Assembly: GCF_001646785.1 (NCBI RefSeq) | Contig: NZ_LRRH01000005.1 | Location: 124,001-188,000, forward strand | Source of the DNA: Rhodococcus phenolicus | Lineage (GTDB): Bacteria > Actinomycetota > Actinomycetes > Mycobacteriales > Mycobacteriaceae | Direction of reading: 5' to 3' | DNA: 64,000 nucleotides | In this document: positions 54,890 through 63,199 of the stretch, piece after piece | Position numbering within the stretch: the first letter of the stretch is position 1 | Layout of the letters: every line of letters starts with the position of its first letter | Made by a program: the position numbers and the translations under genes | The notes under the pieces: model-generated | What the model saw: the letters and a program-made list of their open reading frames with translations, nothing else | Databases searched by the model: none | What the model was told of the DNA's origin: nothing

Positions 54890-56403
54890 GCACCGGACGA
54901 CTCTACGGCGTGGGCCTGGGCCCTGGCGATCCCGAACTGATCACCCGCAAGGCGGCGCGGCTGATCGCCGACGCCGACGTGATCGCGTACCACTCCGGCA
55001 CTCACGGCCGATCGATCGCGCGATCCATTGCCGCCGAGATCATTCCGGTCGGCGTCGTCGAGGAGCGGATGGTGTACCCGGTGACCACGGGCACCACTGA
55101 ACACCCCGGTGGGTACGACGGTGCGATCGCCGAGTTCTACGACGACTGCGCCCGGCGCCTCGCCGCCCACCTCGAGGCCGGGCGGACCGTCGTGGTGCTG
55201 TGCGAGGGCGATCCGCTGTTCTACGGCTCCTACATGTATCTGCACGACCGACTCGCCGATCGATATACGGCCGAGGTGGTCCCCGGCGTGACGTCGTTCT
55301 CGGCCGCGGCGGCGGCCACAGCGGAACCCCTCGTCCGGCGAACCGATGTGCTCACTGTCCTGCCCGGCACCCTGCCGGAACCGGAGCTGGCGCGGCGGCT
55401 CGCCGACACCGACGGTGCGGTGATCATGAAACTGGGACGGACCTTTCCCGCGGTCCGGAACGCTCTCGCGCAGGCCGGCCGGCTCGACGACGCCGTGTAC
55501 GTCGAACGCGCATCGATGGGAGGACAACGCATCGCGCCGGTCGCCGACGTGGATCCCGATGCGGTGCCGTACTTCTCGGTGATCCTCGCGCCGGGCGACC
55601 GGGCCCCGCGCAATCGCGGCATCACCGACCGCTCCCGTCCGGCGAGCCCCGACCGCGTGGAAACCACTGCGGTACAGGAACTCCTGGTGATCGGACTCGG
55701 CCCCGCCGACGACAGGTGGCTGACTCCGGAAGCGTCCGCCGCATTGGCGTCCGTCGATCACGTCGTCGGTTACGGACCGTACGTGGACCGGGTACCGGTT
55801 CGGGCCGGACTGCAACGGCATTCGAGCGGAAACACCGTCGAGGTGGACCGGGCGCGCTTCGCACTCGACCTGGCGGCGGCGGGCGAGAAGGTCGCGGTGG
55901 TCTCCGGTGGTGACGCCGGCGTCTTCGGCATGGCGTCGGCCGTGTTCGAGGCCGCACAGGACGACCGCTACGACGAGATTCCGATCCGGGTACTGCCCGG
56001 GGTGTCCGCGGTGCAGGCCGTCGCCGCGCGGGCGGGCGCTCCGATCGGCGGCGACTTCGCGGTGATGAGCCTGTCCGACCGGCTCAAGCCGTGGCCGGTC
56101 ATCGAGAAGCGCCTGATCGCGGTCGCGCAGGCGGACCTGGTGCTAGGCATCTACAACCCGGCGTCGCGGTCCCGCACCACGCAGGTCGCCGACGCCCGGG
56201 CCGTGCTCCTGCGGCACCGGCCCGCCGACACCGTCGTGGTCGTCGGCCGGGACGTGGGCCGTCCGGGGGAATCGCTCGACGTCACTACGCTCGAAAAGCT
56301 GGACCCGGCGACGATCGACATGAAGTGCCTGCTGATCGTCGGTGCGGCAGGTACGTCCGTGACACCCGCGGGCGCGGTGTGGACCGCCCGATCGGTGGAC
56401 TGA
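54886..56403 (+). CDS. cobIJ: Bifunctional precorrin-2 C20- and precorrin-3B C17-methyltransferase (CobI-CobJ fusion)
   Basis: 505 residues holding two SAM-methylase domains in series. CobI (1-250) has YGVGLGPGDPELITRKAAR, CEGDPLFYGS and VVPGVTSFSAAAA. CobJ (262-505) has IGLGPADDRWLTPEASAALA, VSGGDAGVFGMA and YNPASRSRT. The first makes precorrin-3A and the second, after CobG, precorrin-4. This fusion is the usual form in actinobacteria such as M. tuberculosis. Last gene of the cobG-cobH-cobIJ set; the next gene is convergent and unrelated. Confidence 0.95.
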   Translation: MSTGRLYGVGLGPGDPELITRKAARLIADADVIAYHSGTHGRSIARSIAAEIIPVGVVEERMVYPVTTGTTEHPGGYDGAIAEFYDDCARRLAAHLEAGRTVVVLCEGDPLFYGSYMYLHDRLADRYTAEVVPGVTSFSAAAAATAEPLVRRTDVLTVLPGTLPEPELARRLADTDGAVIMKLGRTFPAVRNALAQAGRLDDAVYVERASMGGQRIAPVADVDPDAVPYFSVILAPGDRAPRNRGITDRSRPASPDRVETTAVQELLVIGLGPADDRWLTPEASAALASVDHVVGYGPYVDRVPVRAGLQRHSSGNTVEVDRARFALDLAAAGEKVAVVSGGDAGVFGMASAVFEAAQDDRYDEIPIRVLPGVSAVQAVAARAGAPIGGDFAVMSLSDRLKPWPVIEKRLIAVAQADLVLGIYNPASRSRTTQVADARAVLLRHRPADTVVVVGRDVGRPGESLDVTTLEKLDPATIDMKCLLIVGAAGTSVTPAGAVWTARSVD

Positions 56404-56418
56404 ACGCCACGCGGCCCG

Positions 56419-56967
56419 CTACAGCGCGGGGTCGTCGATGATCGCCTGCACGAGCGCGCCGTAGGTCGCGACGAGCCGGTCGCTCTCGATCACGTCGGGG
56501 GTGACCAGCTCGAAGGTTCGCAGTCCGCTGGCGAGCCCGAGCAGCATGCTGACGATGAGCCGCGCGCGCACCTGCGTCGGGGTGTCCTCGCCGATCGCGG
56601 CGGCGATGCGCGGGACGAACCGCGCCTCCATGTTCGCGCGCGCCGCGTCCCGGTCGGGTGCCTCCTGCAGCAGGAACGGCGCCATCGCCCAGAACTCGAA
56701 GTCGCCGGAATCACGACGCTCGACGAGCGCCCGGGTCATGCGGTGGCCGACCGGCTCGGCGGGATGGTCGAGTTCGTCGACGTTCGGTGCGTCGGGGACC
56801 GCGGCCTCGAACAGCTGCGCCTTGCTGCCGGTCAGCTTCATCACCAGCGCCGGCGAGACGCCGGCCCCCTCGGCGATGTCGCGGATCGTCGTCGACGTGA
56901 ATCCACGCTCGGTGAACAGTTTCCGGGCCACCTCGAGGACGGCGTCCCGGGTGGTGCGTTCGGTCAC
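56419..56967 (-). CDS. TetR-family transcriptional repressor
   Basis: 182 residues with an N-terminal TetR HTH (ARKLFTERGFTSTTIRDIAE, GAGVSPALVMKLTGSKAQL) and a divergent ligand domain. GTG start overlaps the stop of the MFS gene by 4 bp, so exporter and repressor are made together. Two perfect palindromes upstream of the MFS gene are its natural operators. Ends 15 bp from cobIJ in convergent orientation. Confidence 0.9.
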   Translation of the reverse strand: MTERTTRDAVLEVARKLFTERGFTSTTIRDIAEGAGVSPALVMKLTGSKAQLFEAAVPDAPNVDELDHPAEPVGHRMTRALVERRDSGDFEFWAMAPFLLQEAPDRDAARANMEARFVPRIAAAIGEDTPTQVRARLIVSMLLGLASGLRTFELVTPDVIESDRLVATYGALVQAIIDDPAL

Positions 56968-58406
56968 AACCCTGCCCGGACGGACTCCGGGGTCGTCACC
57001 GGTTCGATGCGTGCGCGGGCGGGTCTGGGTAGGAACACACCGGCCAGGGTAGCCAACAGCGTCGCGGCACCGGCGACCGCGAACATCGCGACGAACGCGG
57101 CGTGTCCGGGGAAGGTGTGTCCGGCGGCCTCGACGGTGATGCCGGTCAGCAACGCCGCGACGACGGCGCTCATGCTCGACGAGCCGACGGTGCGCAGCAG
57201 CGAGTTGACGCCGTTGGCGGCGGCGGTCTCGTTCAGCGGCACCGCGTTCATGATGAGGATCGGCATGACGGCGAAGGCGAGCGCGTTGCCGATGCTCACC
57301 AGGACGCTGCCGACGACGATGAGGACGACCGTGTCGTCGAAGGTCATGCGGAAGGCGTAGGCCAGCGTCATCAGGAGTGTCGACGCGACCAGGGTGGTGC
57401 GGGCACCGAAACGTCCGGTGATCCGCGCGGAGAGCGGCGAGATGATCATCATGGCCATGCCGCCGGGCACCATGCACAGGCCCGCGGTCGCGGCACTGAG
57501 CCCGAATCCGAACCCCGTGATCTCCGGCAGCTGCAGCTGCTGGGTGGTCGCAAGGGTGTTGGCGTACGCGGCGAACGAGACGAACAGACCTGCGAGGTTG
57601 GTCAGCAGGACGGGACGGCGCACCGAGATGCGCAGGTCCACCATCGGCGCCTTCGCACGGAGCTCGTAGGGCACCCAAGCGGCGAGGACGAGGACGGCCG
57701 CGCCCAGGCTCAGCAGGATGCGGGGGCTGGTCCAACCCCAGGCCGGTCCTTTCGAGATGCCGAGCAGCAACGCGACCAGCGCGAGGGAGAGCAGTACCGC
57801 CCCGAGGACGTCGAAGCGGCCGGGGGTCCCGGAGACACCGGCGGGAACGAGGATCAGGATGCCGGTGAGCAGCAGCGCACCCGCGGCCGCGGACACCCAG
57901 AACACCGAGCTCCAGCCGAAGTGGTCGAACAGCACACCCGCGGCGGGGAGACCGAGGGCACCGCCGATACCCATCGTCGCGCTGACCATCGCGACGCCGG
58001 ACGCGACCTTCTCCCGCGGCAGCACATCACGCAGCACCGCCATCGCGACCGGGATCAACGCGGACGAGAAGCCCTGGAAGGCACGGCCGACGAGCACGGT
58101 CACGTAGGTGCCGCCGATCGCCGCGACGAGGGAACCGAGCAGCATCATCGACAGCGACAGGATCATCATCCGGCGCTTGCCGTACATGTCGGCCATGCGC
58201 GAGACGATCGGCGTCGCGACCGCGCCGGTGAGCAGTGTGATCGTCACCAGCCAGGTCGCGTCGCCGTCGCTGACACCGAGGATGCCGGGCAGGTTGGGCA
58301 GCAACGGCACCACGAGGGTCGTCTGCAGCGCGACGACGAGCCCGGCCAGGCTCAGCAGTGCCGTGACGGCGGTATCGCTCTGCGGTTTCCGGTGATCTGG
58401 GCTCAC
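56964..58406 (-). CDS. DHA2-type MFS drug/metabolite exporter
   Basis: 480 residues, 14 predicted helices. Motif A is visible as RMADMYGKRRMM, and motif C-like GGALGLPAAGVLFDHFGW follows in helix five. The GTG at 58404-58406 is chosen because GGGAGG lies 5 nt upstream; a longer ATG-started reading would overlap one of the operator palindromes. It is first in an operon with the TetR repressor. The exported compound is unknown; it could be a substrate or product of the adjacent molybdenum hydroxylase. Confidence 0.9.
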   Translation of the reverse strand: MSPDHRKPQSDTAVTALLSLAGLVVALQTTLVVPLLPNLPGILGVSDGDATWLVTITLLTGAVATPIVSRMADMYGKRRMMILSLSMMLLGSLVAAIGGTYVTVLVGRAFQGFSSALIPVAMAVLRDVLPREKVASGVAMVSATMGIGGALGLPAAGVLFDHFGWSSVFWVSAAAGALLLTGILILVPAGVSGTPGRFDVLGAVLLSLALVALLLGISKGPAWGWTSPRILLSLGAAVLVLAAWVPYELRAKAPMVDLRISVRRPVLLTNLAGLFVSFAAYANTLATTQQLQLPEITGFGFGLSAATAGLCMVPGGMAMMIISPLSARITGRFGARTTLVASTLLMTLAYAFRMTFDDTVVLIVVGSVLVSIGNALAFAVMPILIMNAVPLNETAAANGVNSLLRTVGSSSMSAVVAALLTGITVEAAGHTFPGHAAFVAMFAVAGAATLLATLAGVFLPRPARARIEPVTTPESVRAGL

Positions 58407-58429
58407 TGCGCCCTCCCTGTCGACAATAT

Positions 58430-58470
58430 GGTGAACAATGTTCACCGAAATACCAGTGAACGTCGTTCAC
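58430..58470. promoter_or_regulatory. Two perfect 15-bp palindromes, probable TetR operators
   Basis: GTGAACAATGTTCAC at 58431-58445 (17 bp with flanking G/C) and GTGAACGTCGTTCAC at 58456-58470 share GTGAAC/GTTCAC half-sites. Their centres are 25 bp apart. They sit 25 bp upstream of the MFS-TetR operon and about 80 bp from a possible promoter of the divergent hydroxylase, so the repressor may govern both. Confidence 0.8.
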
Positions 58471-58530
58471 CCCCGTCCGTCAAGCGTGATCCCGGCCACG
58501 CCCGCTCCACCGCCGGTAAGCGAGACTCTC

Positions 58531-58576
58531 CAATCACGAGAATGTGATTGACATCTCATTCGGGCCGATGCTAAAC
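58531..58576 (+). promoter_or_regulatory. Candidate promoter with overlapping palindrome for the hydroxylase operon
   Basis: TTGACA (58548-58553), a 17-bp spacer and CTAAAC (58571-58576) look like a housekeeping-type promoter. A perfect inverted repeat CAATCAC-N6-GTGATTG spans 58531-58550, overlapping the -35 hexamer, so a dimeric regulator bound there could block or assist RNA polymerase. The start codon is 72 bp downstream. Confidence 0.5.
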
Positions 58577-58647
58577 AGGTGCTCAGCACAGCGAGCCCGA
58601 CCCGTGCAGCGACCTTCCCGTGTTTCGTGCGAAGTCCGAGGTGACGA

Positions 58648-60987
58648 GTGAGCGTGACCCCAACAGTTCCTTCCTGCTACGTCGGTGCCCGGGTTCCGCG
58701 CATCGAAGATCCGCGGTTGCTCACCGGCGCCGGGTTGTTCGTCGACGACGTCACGCGTCCGGGCATGTTCCACGCATGCTTCGTCCGCAGCCCGATTCCC
58801 CGGGGCAGAATCGTCTCGATCGACACCAGCGAAGCCGAGGCGCTCGACGGCGTGCACGCGGTGTTCGTCGCGTCCGACCTCAACCCGCGCGTCCACGAAC
58901 AGAAGTACGCGCTGGACGGCCCGTTCATGCCGAGTCTGAACTGGCCACCGCTGGCCGAGGACGAGGTCCGGTTCGTCGGCGACCCCGTCGCGCTCGTCAT
59001 CGCCCGCGACCGCTACATCGCCGAGGACGCCGTCGAACTCGTCGCGGTCGACTACGAAGCGCTCACGCCGGTGGTCGACTACGTCACCGCAGACACGAAC
59101 GACGAGCTCGTGCACGCGCAGTTCCCCGGTAACAACGCCGGTGGCATGGCGCTGCCCCCGTCCGACGAATTGCTGCGGATCTTCGACGAGGCGCCGCACG
59201 TCGTGTCCCAGACCGTCCACCAGCAGGCGTACATCGCGGTCCCGATGGAGACGCGCGGCCTGGTTGCGGAATGGACCACATCGACCGGAGAGATGACCGT
59301 GTGGGCATCGACCCAGTCGCCACACGAAGTCCGCGGATTCTGCGCGAAGCTGCTCGGCATCGACGAACACCGGGTCCGCGTCCTCATGCGCGACACCGGC
59401 GGTGGATTCGGCCAGAAGGTCGTGCCGCAGCGCGAGGACATCTGCATCATGCTCGCGGCGACCCTGCTGCCGTTCGCGGTCAAGTGGATCGAGGACCGGC
59501 AGGAGCACATGATGTCGGCCGGGATGGCGCGGGAGGAACACGGCGAGGCCCGCATCGCCCTGGACGCGGACGGCAGGATCCTCGCCGCCACGCTCGACCA
59601 CGTGCAGAACGTGGGCGCCTACCCGGTGCCGTCGCCGGTGACCGCCGCCTCCGCCGTCGGCATGCTCTTCCCCGGCCCGTATCGCGTCCCCGCCGCCACG
59701 TTCAGCCTGAAACTGCACTACACCAACACCGTCGGCCGCGTCGCGTACCGCGGACCGTGGCAGTACGAGTCGATGGCACGGGAAGTGCTGCTGGACACCG
59801 CGGCCCGCCGCATCGGACTCGATCCGATCGAGTTGCGCCGCCGGAACATGTACAGCAACGACGAGTTCCCCGTCGCCGCGCCGACCGGTATGCCGTTCAG
59901 CGACGTCACTCCACGCGAGACGTTCGAGCAGGCCCTGTCGATGCTCGACTTCGACGCCTTCCGCCGGGAGCAGGAAATGGCGCGCGCCGAGGGCCGCTAC
60001 ATCGGGCTCGGCACCTGCACCTATCTCGAACCCACCGCCGGCGCCACCCCGTTCCACAGCACCGAGGGCGCGACCATCCGCATCGAACCGTCCGGCAAGG
60101 TCAACGTGTACGTCGCGGGCGGATCGTCGGGCAACAGCCTCGAGACGACCGTGGTCCAGTTGACCGCCGACGCGCTCGGGTGCGCCCTCTCCGACGTCAA
60201 CACCATCCAGGGCGACACCGCGGTCGCGCCGTTCGGCGCCGGCACCGGCGGCAGCCGCTCGGGCGCGATGACCGCCGGTGCGGTCGGTGAGACCGCGTCG
60301 GTGCTGCGCGAACGCATCCTCGCGATCGCCGCGCACCGGCTCGAGGCCGCCCCGGAGGACATCGAACTCGCCGAGAGCCGCGCCACCGTCCGCGGGGTAC
60401 CCGGCGTCGGGCTGTCGCTGCAGGAGATCGCCGACATCGCGTACTTCCAGACCGAGACGTTGCCGCCGGGTGTGCCCGCGGGTCTGGAGGCCAGCGGTCG
60501 TTACCGCGCGGACCAGATGATGATCTGGGCCAACGCGACCCACCTGTGCACCGTCGAGGTCGACATCGCGACCGGCGCGGTGAAATTCCTGCGCTACATC
60601 GTCAGCGAGGACTGCGGCCCGATGATCAATCCCAACGTCGTCGAGGGACAGATCTGGGGCGGCACCGTGCAGGGCATCGGCGGCGCGCTCTACGAGCACC
60701 TGGCCTACGACGAGACCGGCAACCCGGTGACCACGACGTTCATGGACTACCTGCTGCCGACCGCCACCGAGGTCCCCGACATCGAACTCGGACACGTCGA
60801 AACACCGAGTCCCGGGCCCGGTGGGCACAAGGGTGTCGGTGAGGGCGGCGCGATCGGCTCCTCCCCTGCGGTGGTCAACGCGGTCGCGGACGCGCTCGCA
60901 CCGTTCGGTGTCGAGGTGTCGAGACTCCCGCTGACCCCGTCGACGATCGTGTCGATGATCGAGCAGGCCCGGAAGGTGACGGCATGA
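58648..60987 (+). CDS. Molybdenum hydroxylase large (molybdopterin) subunit, xanthine-dehydrogenase/CoxL family
   Basis: 779 residues. Binds molybdopterin cytosine dinucleotide and hydroxylates an unknown substrate. Motifs include RIEDPRLLTGAGLFVDD at the N-terminus, DTGGGFGQK, AYRGPWQ at 366-372, GAGTGGSRSGA and the catalytic Glu732 in KGVGEGGAIG. True form I CO dehydrogenases have AYxCSFR in the active-site loop and the common form II type AYRGAGR; this has neither, so CO oxidation is unlikely and the substrate is open. GTG start at 58648 with GAGGTGAC upstream. It is co-translated with the FAD subunit (ATGA overlap). Confidence 0.9.
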   Translation: MSVTPTVPSCYVGARVPRIEDPRLLTGAGLFVDDVTRPGMFHACFVRSPIPRGRIVSIDTSEAEALDGVHAVFVASDLNPRVHEQKYALDGPFMPSLNWPPLAEDEVRFVGDPVALVIARDRYIAEDAVELVAVDYEALTPVVDYVTADTNDELVHAQFPGNNAGGMALPPSDELLRIFDEAPHVVSQTVHQQAYIAVPMETRGLVAEWTTSTGEMTVWASTQSPHEVRGFCAKLLGIDEHRVRVLMRDTGGGFGQKVVPQREDICIMLAATLLPFAVKWIEDRQEHMMSAGMAREEHGEARIALDADGRILAATLDHVQNVGAYPVPSPVTAASAVGMLFPGPYRVPAATFSLKLHYTNTVGRVAYRGPWQYESMAREVLLDTAARRIGLDPIELRRRNMYSNDEFPVAAPTGMPFSDVTPRETFEQALSMLDFDAFRREQEMARAEGRYIGLGTCTYLEPTAGATPFHSTEGATIRIEPSGKVNVYVAGGSSGNSLETTVVQLTADALGCALSDVNTIQGDTAVAPFGAGTGGSRSGAMTAGAVGETASVLRERILAIAAHRLEAAPEDIELAESRATVRGVPGVGLSLQEIADIAYFQTETLPPGVPAGLEASGRYRADQMMIWANATHLCTVEVDIATGAVKFLRYIVSEDCGPMINPNVVEGQIWGGTVQGIGGALYEHLAYDETGNPVTTTFMDYLLPTATEVPDIELGHVETPSPGPGGHKGVGEGGAIGSSPAVVNAVADALAPFGVEVSRLPLTPSTIVSMIEQARKVTA

Positions 60988-61859
60988 AACCGGCAGCGTT
61001 CGACTACCACGCTCCCGCCACCGCAGAAGAGGCGATCGCCCTGATCACCGAACTCGGCGACGACGCGAAGTTCATCGCCGGCGGACAGTCGCTGATGCCG
61101 ATGCTCAACCTGCGCCTCGCCGTGTTCGAGCACCTCGTCGACCTGCGTCGCGTGGAGACGTTGCGGGGCATCGACGTTCGGGACGACTCGGTGTGGATCG
61201 GCGCCGGCACGACCCACAGCACGGTCGGCCGGTCCGAACAGGTCCGCGACGCGGTGCCGCTGCTCTCCCGCGCGACCCCGCTGATCGGGCATTTCCAGAT
61301 CCGCAATCGCGGCACGATCGGAGGGTCGATCGCCCACGCCGACGGCGCCGGCGAATATCCGGCCGTCGCACTGACACTCGACGCCGAGATCGAGACACTG
61401 TCGCCGCGGGGCGTCCGCACGATCCCCGCGTCGCAGTTCTTCACCGGCATGTGGAGCACCGATCTCGCCGAGGACGAGCTGATCACCGGCATCGTCTTCC
61501 CCGTCGCACCGCCCCGCAGCGGTTTCGCGATCGAGGAATTCACCCGGCGCAGCGGCGATTTCGCGGTCGCCGGCGCGCTCGTCGCACTCACCCTCGCCGA
61601 CGATTCGACGATCGAACGATGCGCGATCACCACCTTCGGGTTGGGGCCGACCGCGACCCGAGCGACCGCCGTCGAGGAGACCCTCACCGGCCGTGGTGCC
61701 GCGGAGCACGATCCGGAGACGGTCGGACGCGATGTCCTCGACACCGTCGAGTCGATCTCCGAGGACCTGCACGGTCCGGTCGAGTACCGCAAGCGCGTGG
61801 GAACAGCAATGGTGGCGCGCGCCTTCAAGCGCGCCGTAGAGGAGGCAACGCATGGCTGA
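60984..61859 (+). CDS. Molybdenum hydroxylase medium (FAD) subunit, CoxM type
   Basis: 291 residues with the FAD-binding type 2 domain: KFIAGGQSLMPMLNLRLA near the N-terminus, HFQIRNRGTIGGSIAHAD with the pyrophosphate-binding loop, and a C-terminal CODH_FAD_C domain. It transfers electrons from the iron-sulfur subunit to its acceptor. Overlaps the large subunit by 4 bp and the small subunit by 8 bp, so the three are stoichiometrically produced. Confidence 0.92.
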   Translation: MKPAAFDYHAPATAEEAIALITELGDDAKFIAGGQSLMPMLNLRLAVFEHLVDLRRVETLRGIDVRDDSVWIGAGTTHSTVGRSEQVRDAVPLLSRATPLIGHFQIRNRGTIGGSIAHADGAGEYPAVALTLDAEIETLSPRGVRTIPASQFFTGMWSTDLAEDELITGIVFPVAPPRSGFAIEEFTRRSGDFAVAGALVALTLADDSTIERCAITTFGLGPTATRATAVEETLTGRGAAEHDPETVGRDVLDTVESISEDLHGPVEYRKRVGTAMVARAFKRAVEEATHG

Positions 61860-62337
61860 CGTCGACATCGAGGTGCGGATCAACGGCACGAGCTATCGCC
61901 GCACCGTGCCTCCCCGGCTGACCCTCGCCGACTTCCTGCGCATCGACTGCGGCCTGACCGGAACACACCTGGGCTGCGAACACGGAGTGTGCGGCGCGTG
62001 CACGGTGCTGCTCGACGGCGAGGCGGTTCGCGCGTGCCTGGTGTTCGCGGTGCAGACCGACGGTTCCGAGATCACCACCGTCGAGGGTATCGCCGAACCC
62101 GACGGCACGCTGTCACCGGTCCAGGCCGCGTTCCGCGATCACCACGGCCTCCAATGCGGTTTCTGCACACCGGGGTTCGTCGTCACGGCGAGCGCGTTCC
62201 TGCGCGACAACCCGTCCCCGACGGACGGCGAGATCCGGGAGGCGCTGTCCGGAAACATCTGCCGCTGCACCGGCTACCAGGGAATCATTTCGGCCGTCAA
62301 GGCGGCCGCGGGAAGCGACACCGGCGGGAAGGGCTGA
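61852..62337 (+). CDS. Molybdenum hydroxylase small (2Fe-2S) subunit, CoxS type
   Basis: 161 residues. The N-terminal ferredoxin-like cluster is Cys42, Cys47, Cys50 and Cys62 (CEHGVCGAC, then AC); the C-terminal cluster is Cys102, Cys105, Cys137 and Cys139 (CGFC, CRC). It carries electrons from molybdenum to FAD. ATG at 61852. No chaperone (CoxD, XdhC type) or molybdenum-cofactor gene is adjacent, so maturation factors must lie elsewhere. Confidence 0.95.
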   Translation: MADVDIEVRINGTSYRRTVPPRLTLADFLRIDCGLTGTHLGCEHGVCGACTVLLDGEAVRACLVFAVQTDGSEITTVEGIAEPDGTLSPVQAAFRDHHGLQCGFCTPGFVVTASAFLRDNPSPTDGEIREALSGNICRCTGYQGIISAVKAAAGSDTGGKG

Positions 62338-62379
62338 GGTCGCGGTCGCGTTCATCACCGGCGCCGAGCCCGCCCGTCG

Positions 62380-62434
62380 CCGAGCGAAGGATACACTCAC
62401 TCGATTGAAGGAGACGAGGGATACATTCGCTCGG
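62380..62434. repeat. Inverted and direct repeat between hydroxylase and cobM
   Basis: CCGAGCGAA (62380-62388) and TTCGCTCGG (62426-62434) are exact inverted copies. Superimposed are two 15-bp direct copies, GGATACACTCACTCG (62389) and GGATACATTCGCTCG (62419), with 13 matches, 30 bp apart. The element sits between convergent genes. It could be a weak terminator or a remnant of a small insertion. Confidence 0.4.
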
Positions 62435-62443
62435 ACGGCGGGG

Positions 62444-63199
62444 TCACCTGGCCCGGTCGCGTGCCGGGTCGTACAGGTGTGAGCACGCGACCTGCGACTG
62501 CTCGCGGATCCCGAGTGCGCGTCCGACCAGGACGACGGCGGTGTGCTTCAGCCCGGCCTCCTCGACCTTGTCCGCGATGTCGGCGAGGGTGCCGCGCAGC
62601 ACGAGCTGGTTCGGCCGCGACGCGAACGCCACGACCGCGGCGGGACAGTCGACGCCGTATTCGGCGCTCAATTCGTCCGCCAGCACCCGGATCCGGGTGA
62701 TCGCCAGGTGCAGCACGAGGCTCGCACGAAGCCCCGCGACCTTCGCGAGCGCTTCGGTCGCGGGCATCGCGGTGGATCGGGCCTGCGTGCGGGTGAGCAC
62801 GACCGTCTGCGCGAGTTCGGGAACCGTCAGTTCCGCGCCGAGGGTCGCGGCGGCCGCGGCGTACGCGGGCACACCCGGTGTCACGTCCCACGGCACACCC
62901 GCGGCGTCGAGGCGGCGGGTCTGCTCGGTGAGCGCCGAGTACAGCGACGGGTCACCGGAGCACAGCCGCACCGTGTCGAGTCCGCGCCGGTGCGCGTCGA
63001 CGAGATGGGCGGTGATCTCGTCGAGATCGAGGTGCTGTGTGTCGATCAGTTCGACGCCGGCGGCGCAGTGGGACAGCACCTCCTGGTCCAGGTAGGTCCC
63101 CGCGTACAGCACGACGCGCGCCTCGCGCAGCATCGTCACCGCCCGCAGCGTCAGCAGATCCGCCGCACCCGGTCCGGATCCCACGAAATGCACTGTCAT
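62444..63199 (-). CDS. cobM: Precorrin-4 C11-methyltransferase
   Basis: 251 residues, SAM-dependent methylase fold: HFVGSGPGAADLLTLRAV at the N-terminus, VLYAGTYLDQEVL, RLCSGDPSLYSALTEQTR and DVTPGVPAYAAAAATLG. Converts precorrin-4 to precorrin-5, just before the CobF step. Start ATG 63197-63199; the overlap with cobL is 4 bp. In M. tuberculosis cobL and cobM are likewise paired, followed by cobK; here cobK does not follow. Confidence 0.95.
   Translation of the reverse strand: MTVHFVGSGPGAADLLTLRAVTMLREARVVLYAGTYLDQEVLSHCAAGVELIDTQHLDLDEITAHLVDAHRRGLDTVRLCSGDPSLYSALTEQTRRLDAAGVPWDVTPGVPAYAAAAATLGAELTVPELAQTVVLTRTQARSTAMPATEALAKVAGLRASLVLHLAITRIRVLADELSAEYGVDCPAAVVAFASRPNQLVLRGTLADIADKVEEAGLKHTAVVLVGRALGIREQSQVACSHLYDPARDRAR

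Noticed and set aside
58648-62337. Aerobic carbon monoxide dehydrogenase
   Set aside because: The active-site loop is AYRGPWQ instead of the form I AYxCSFR, and no coxDEFG-type maturation genes are adjacent.
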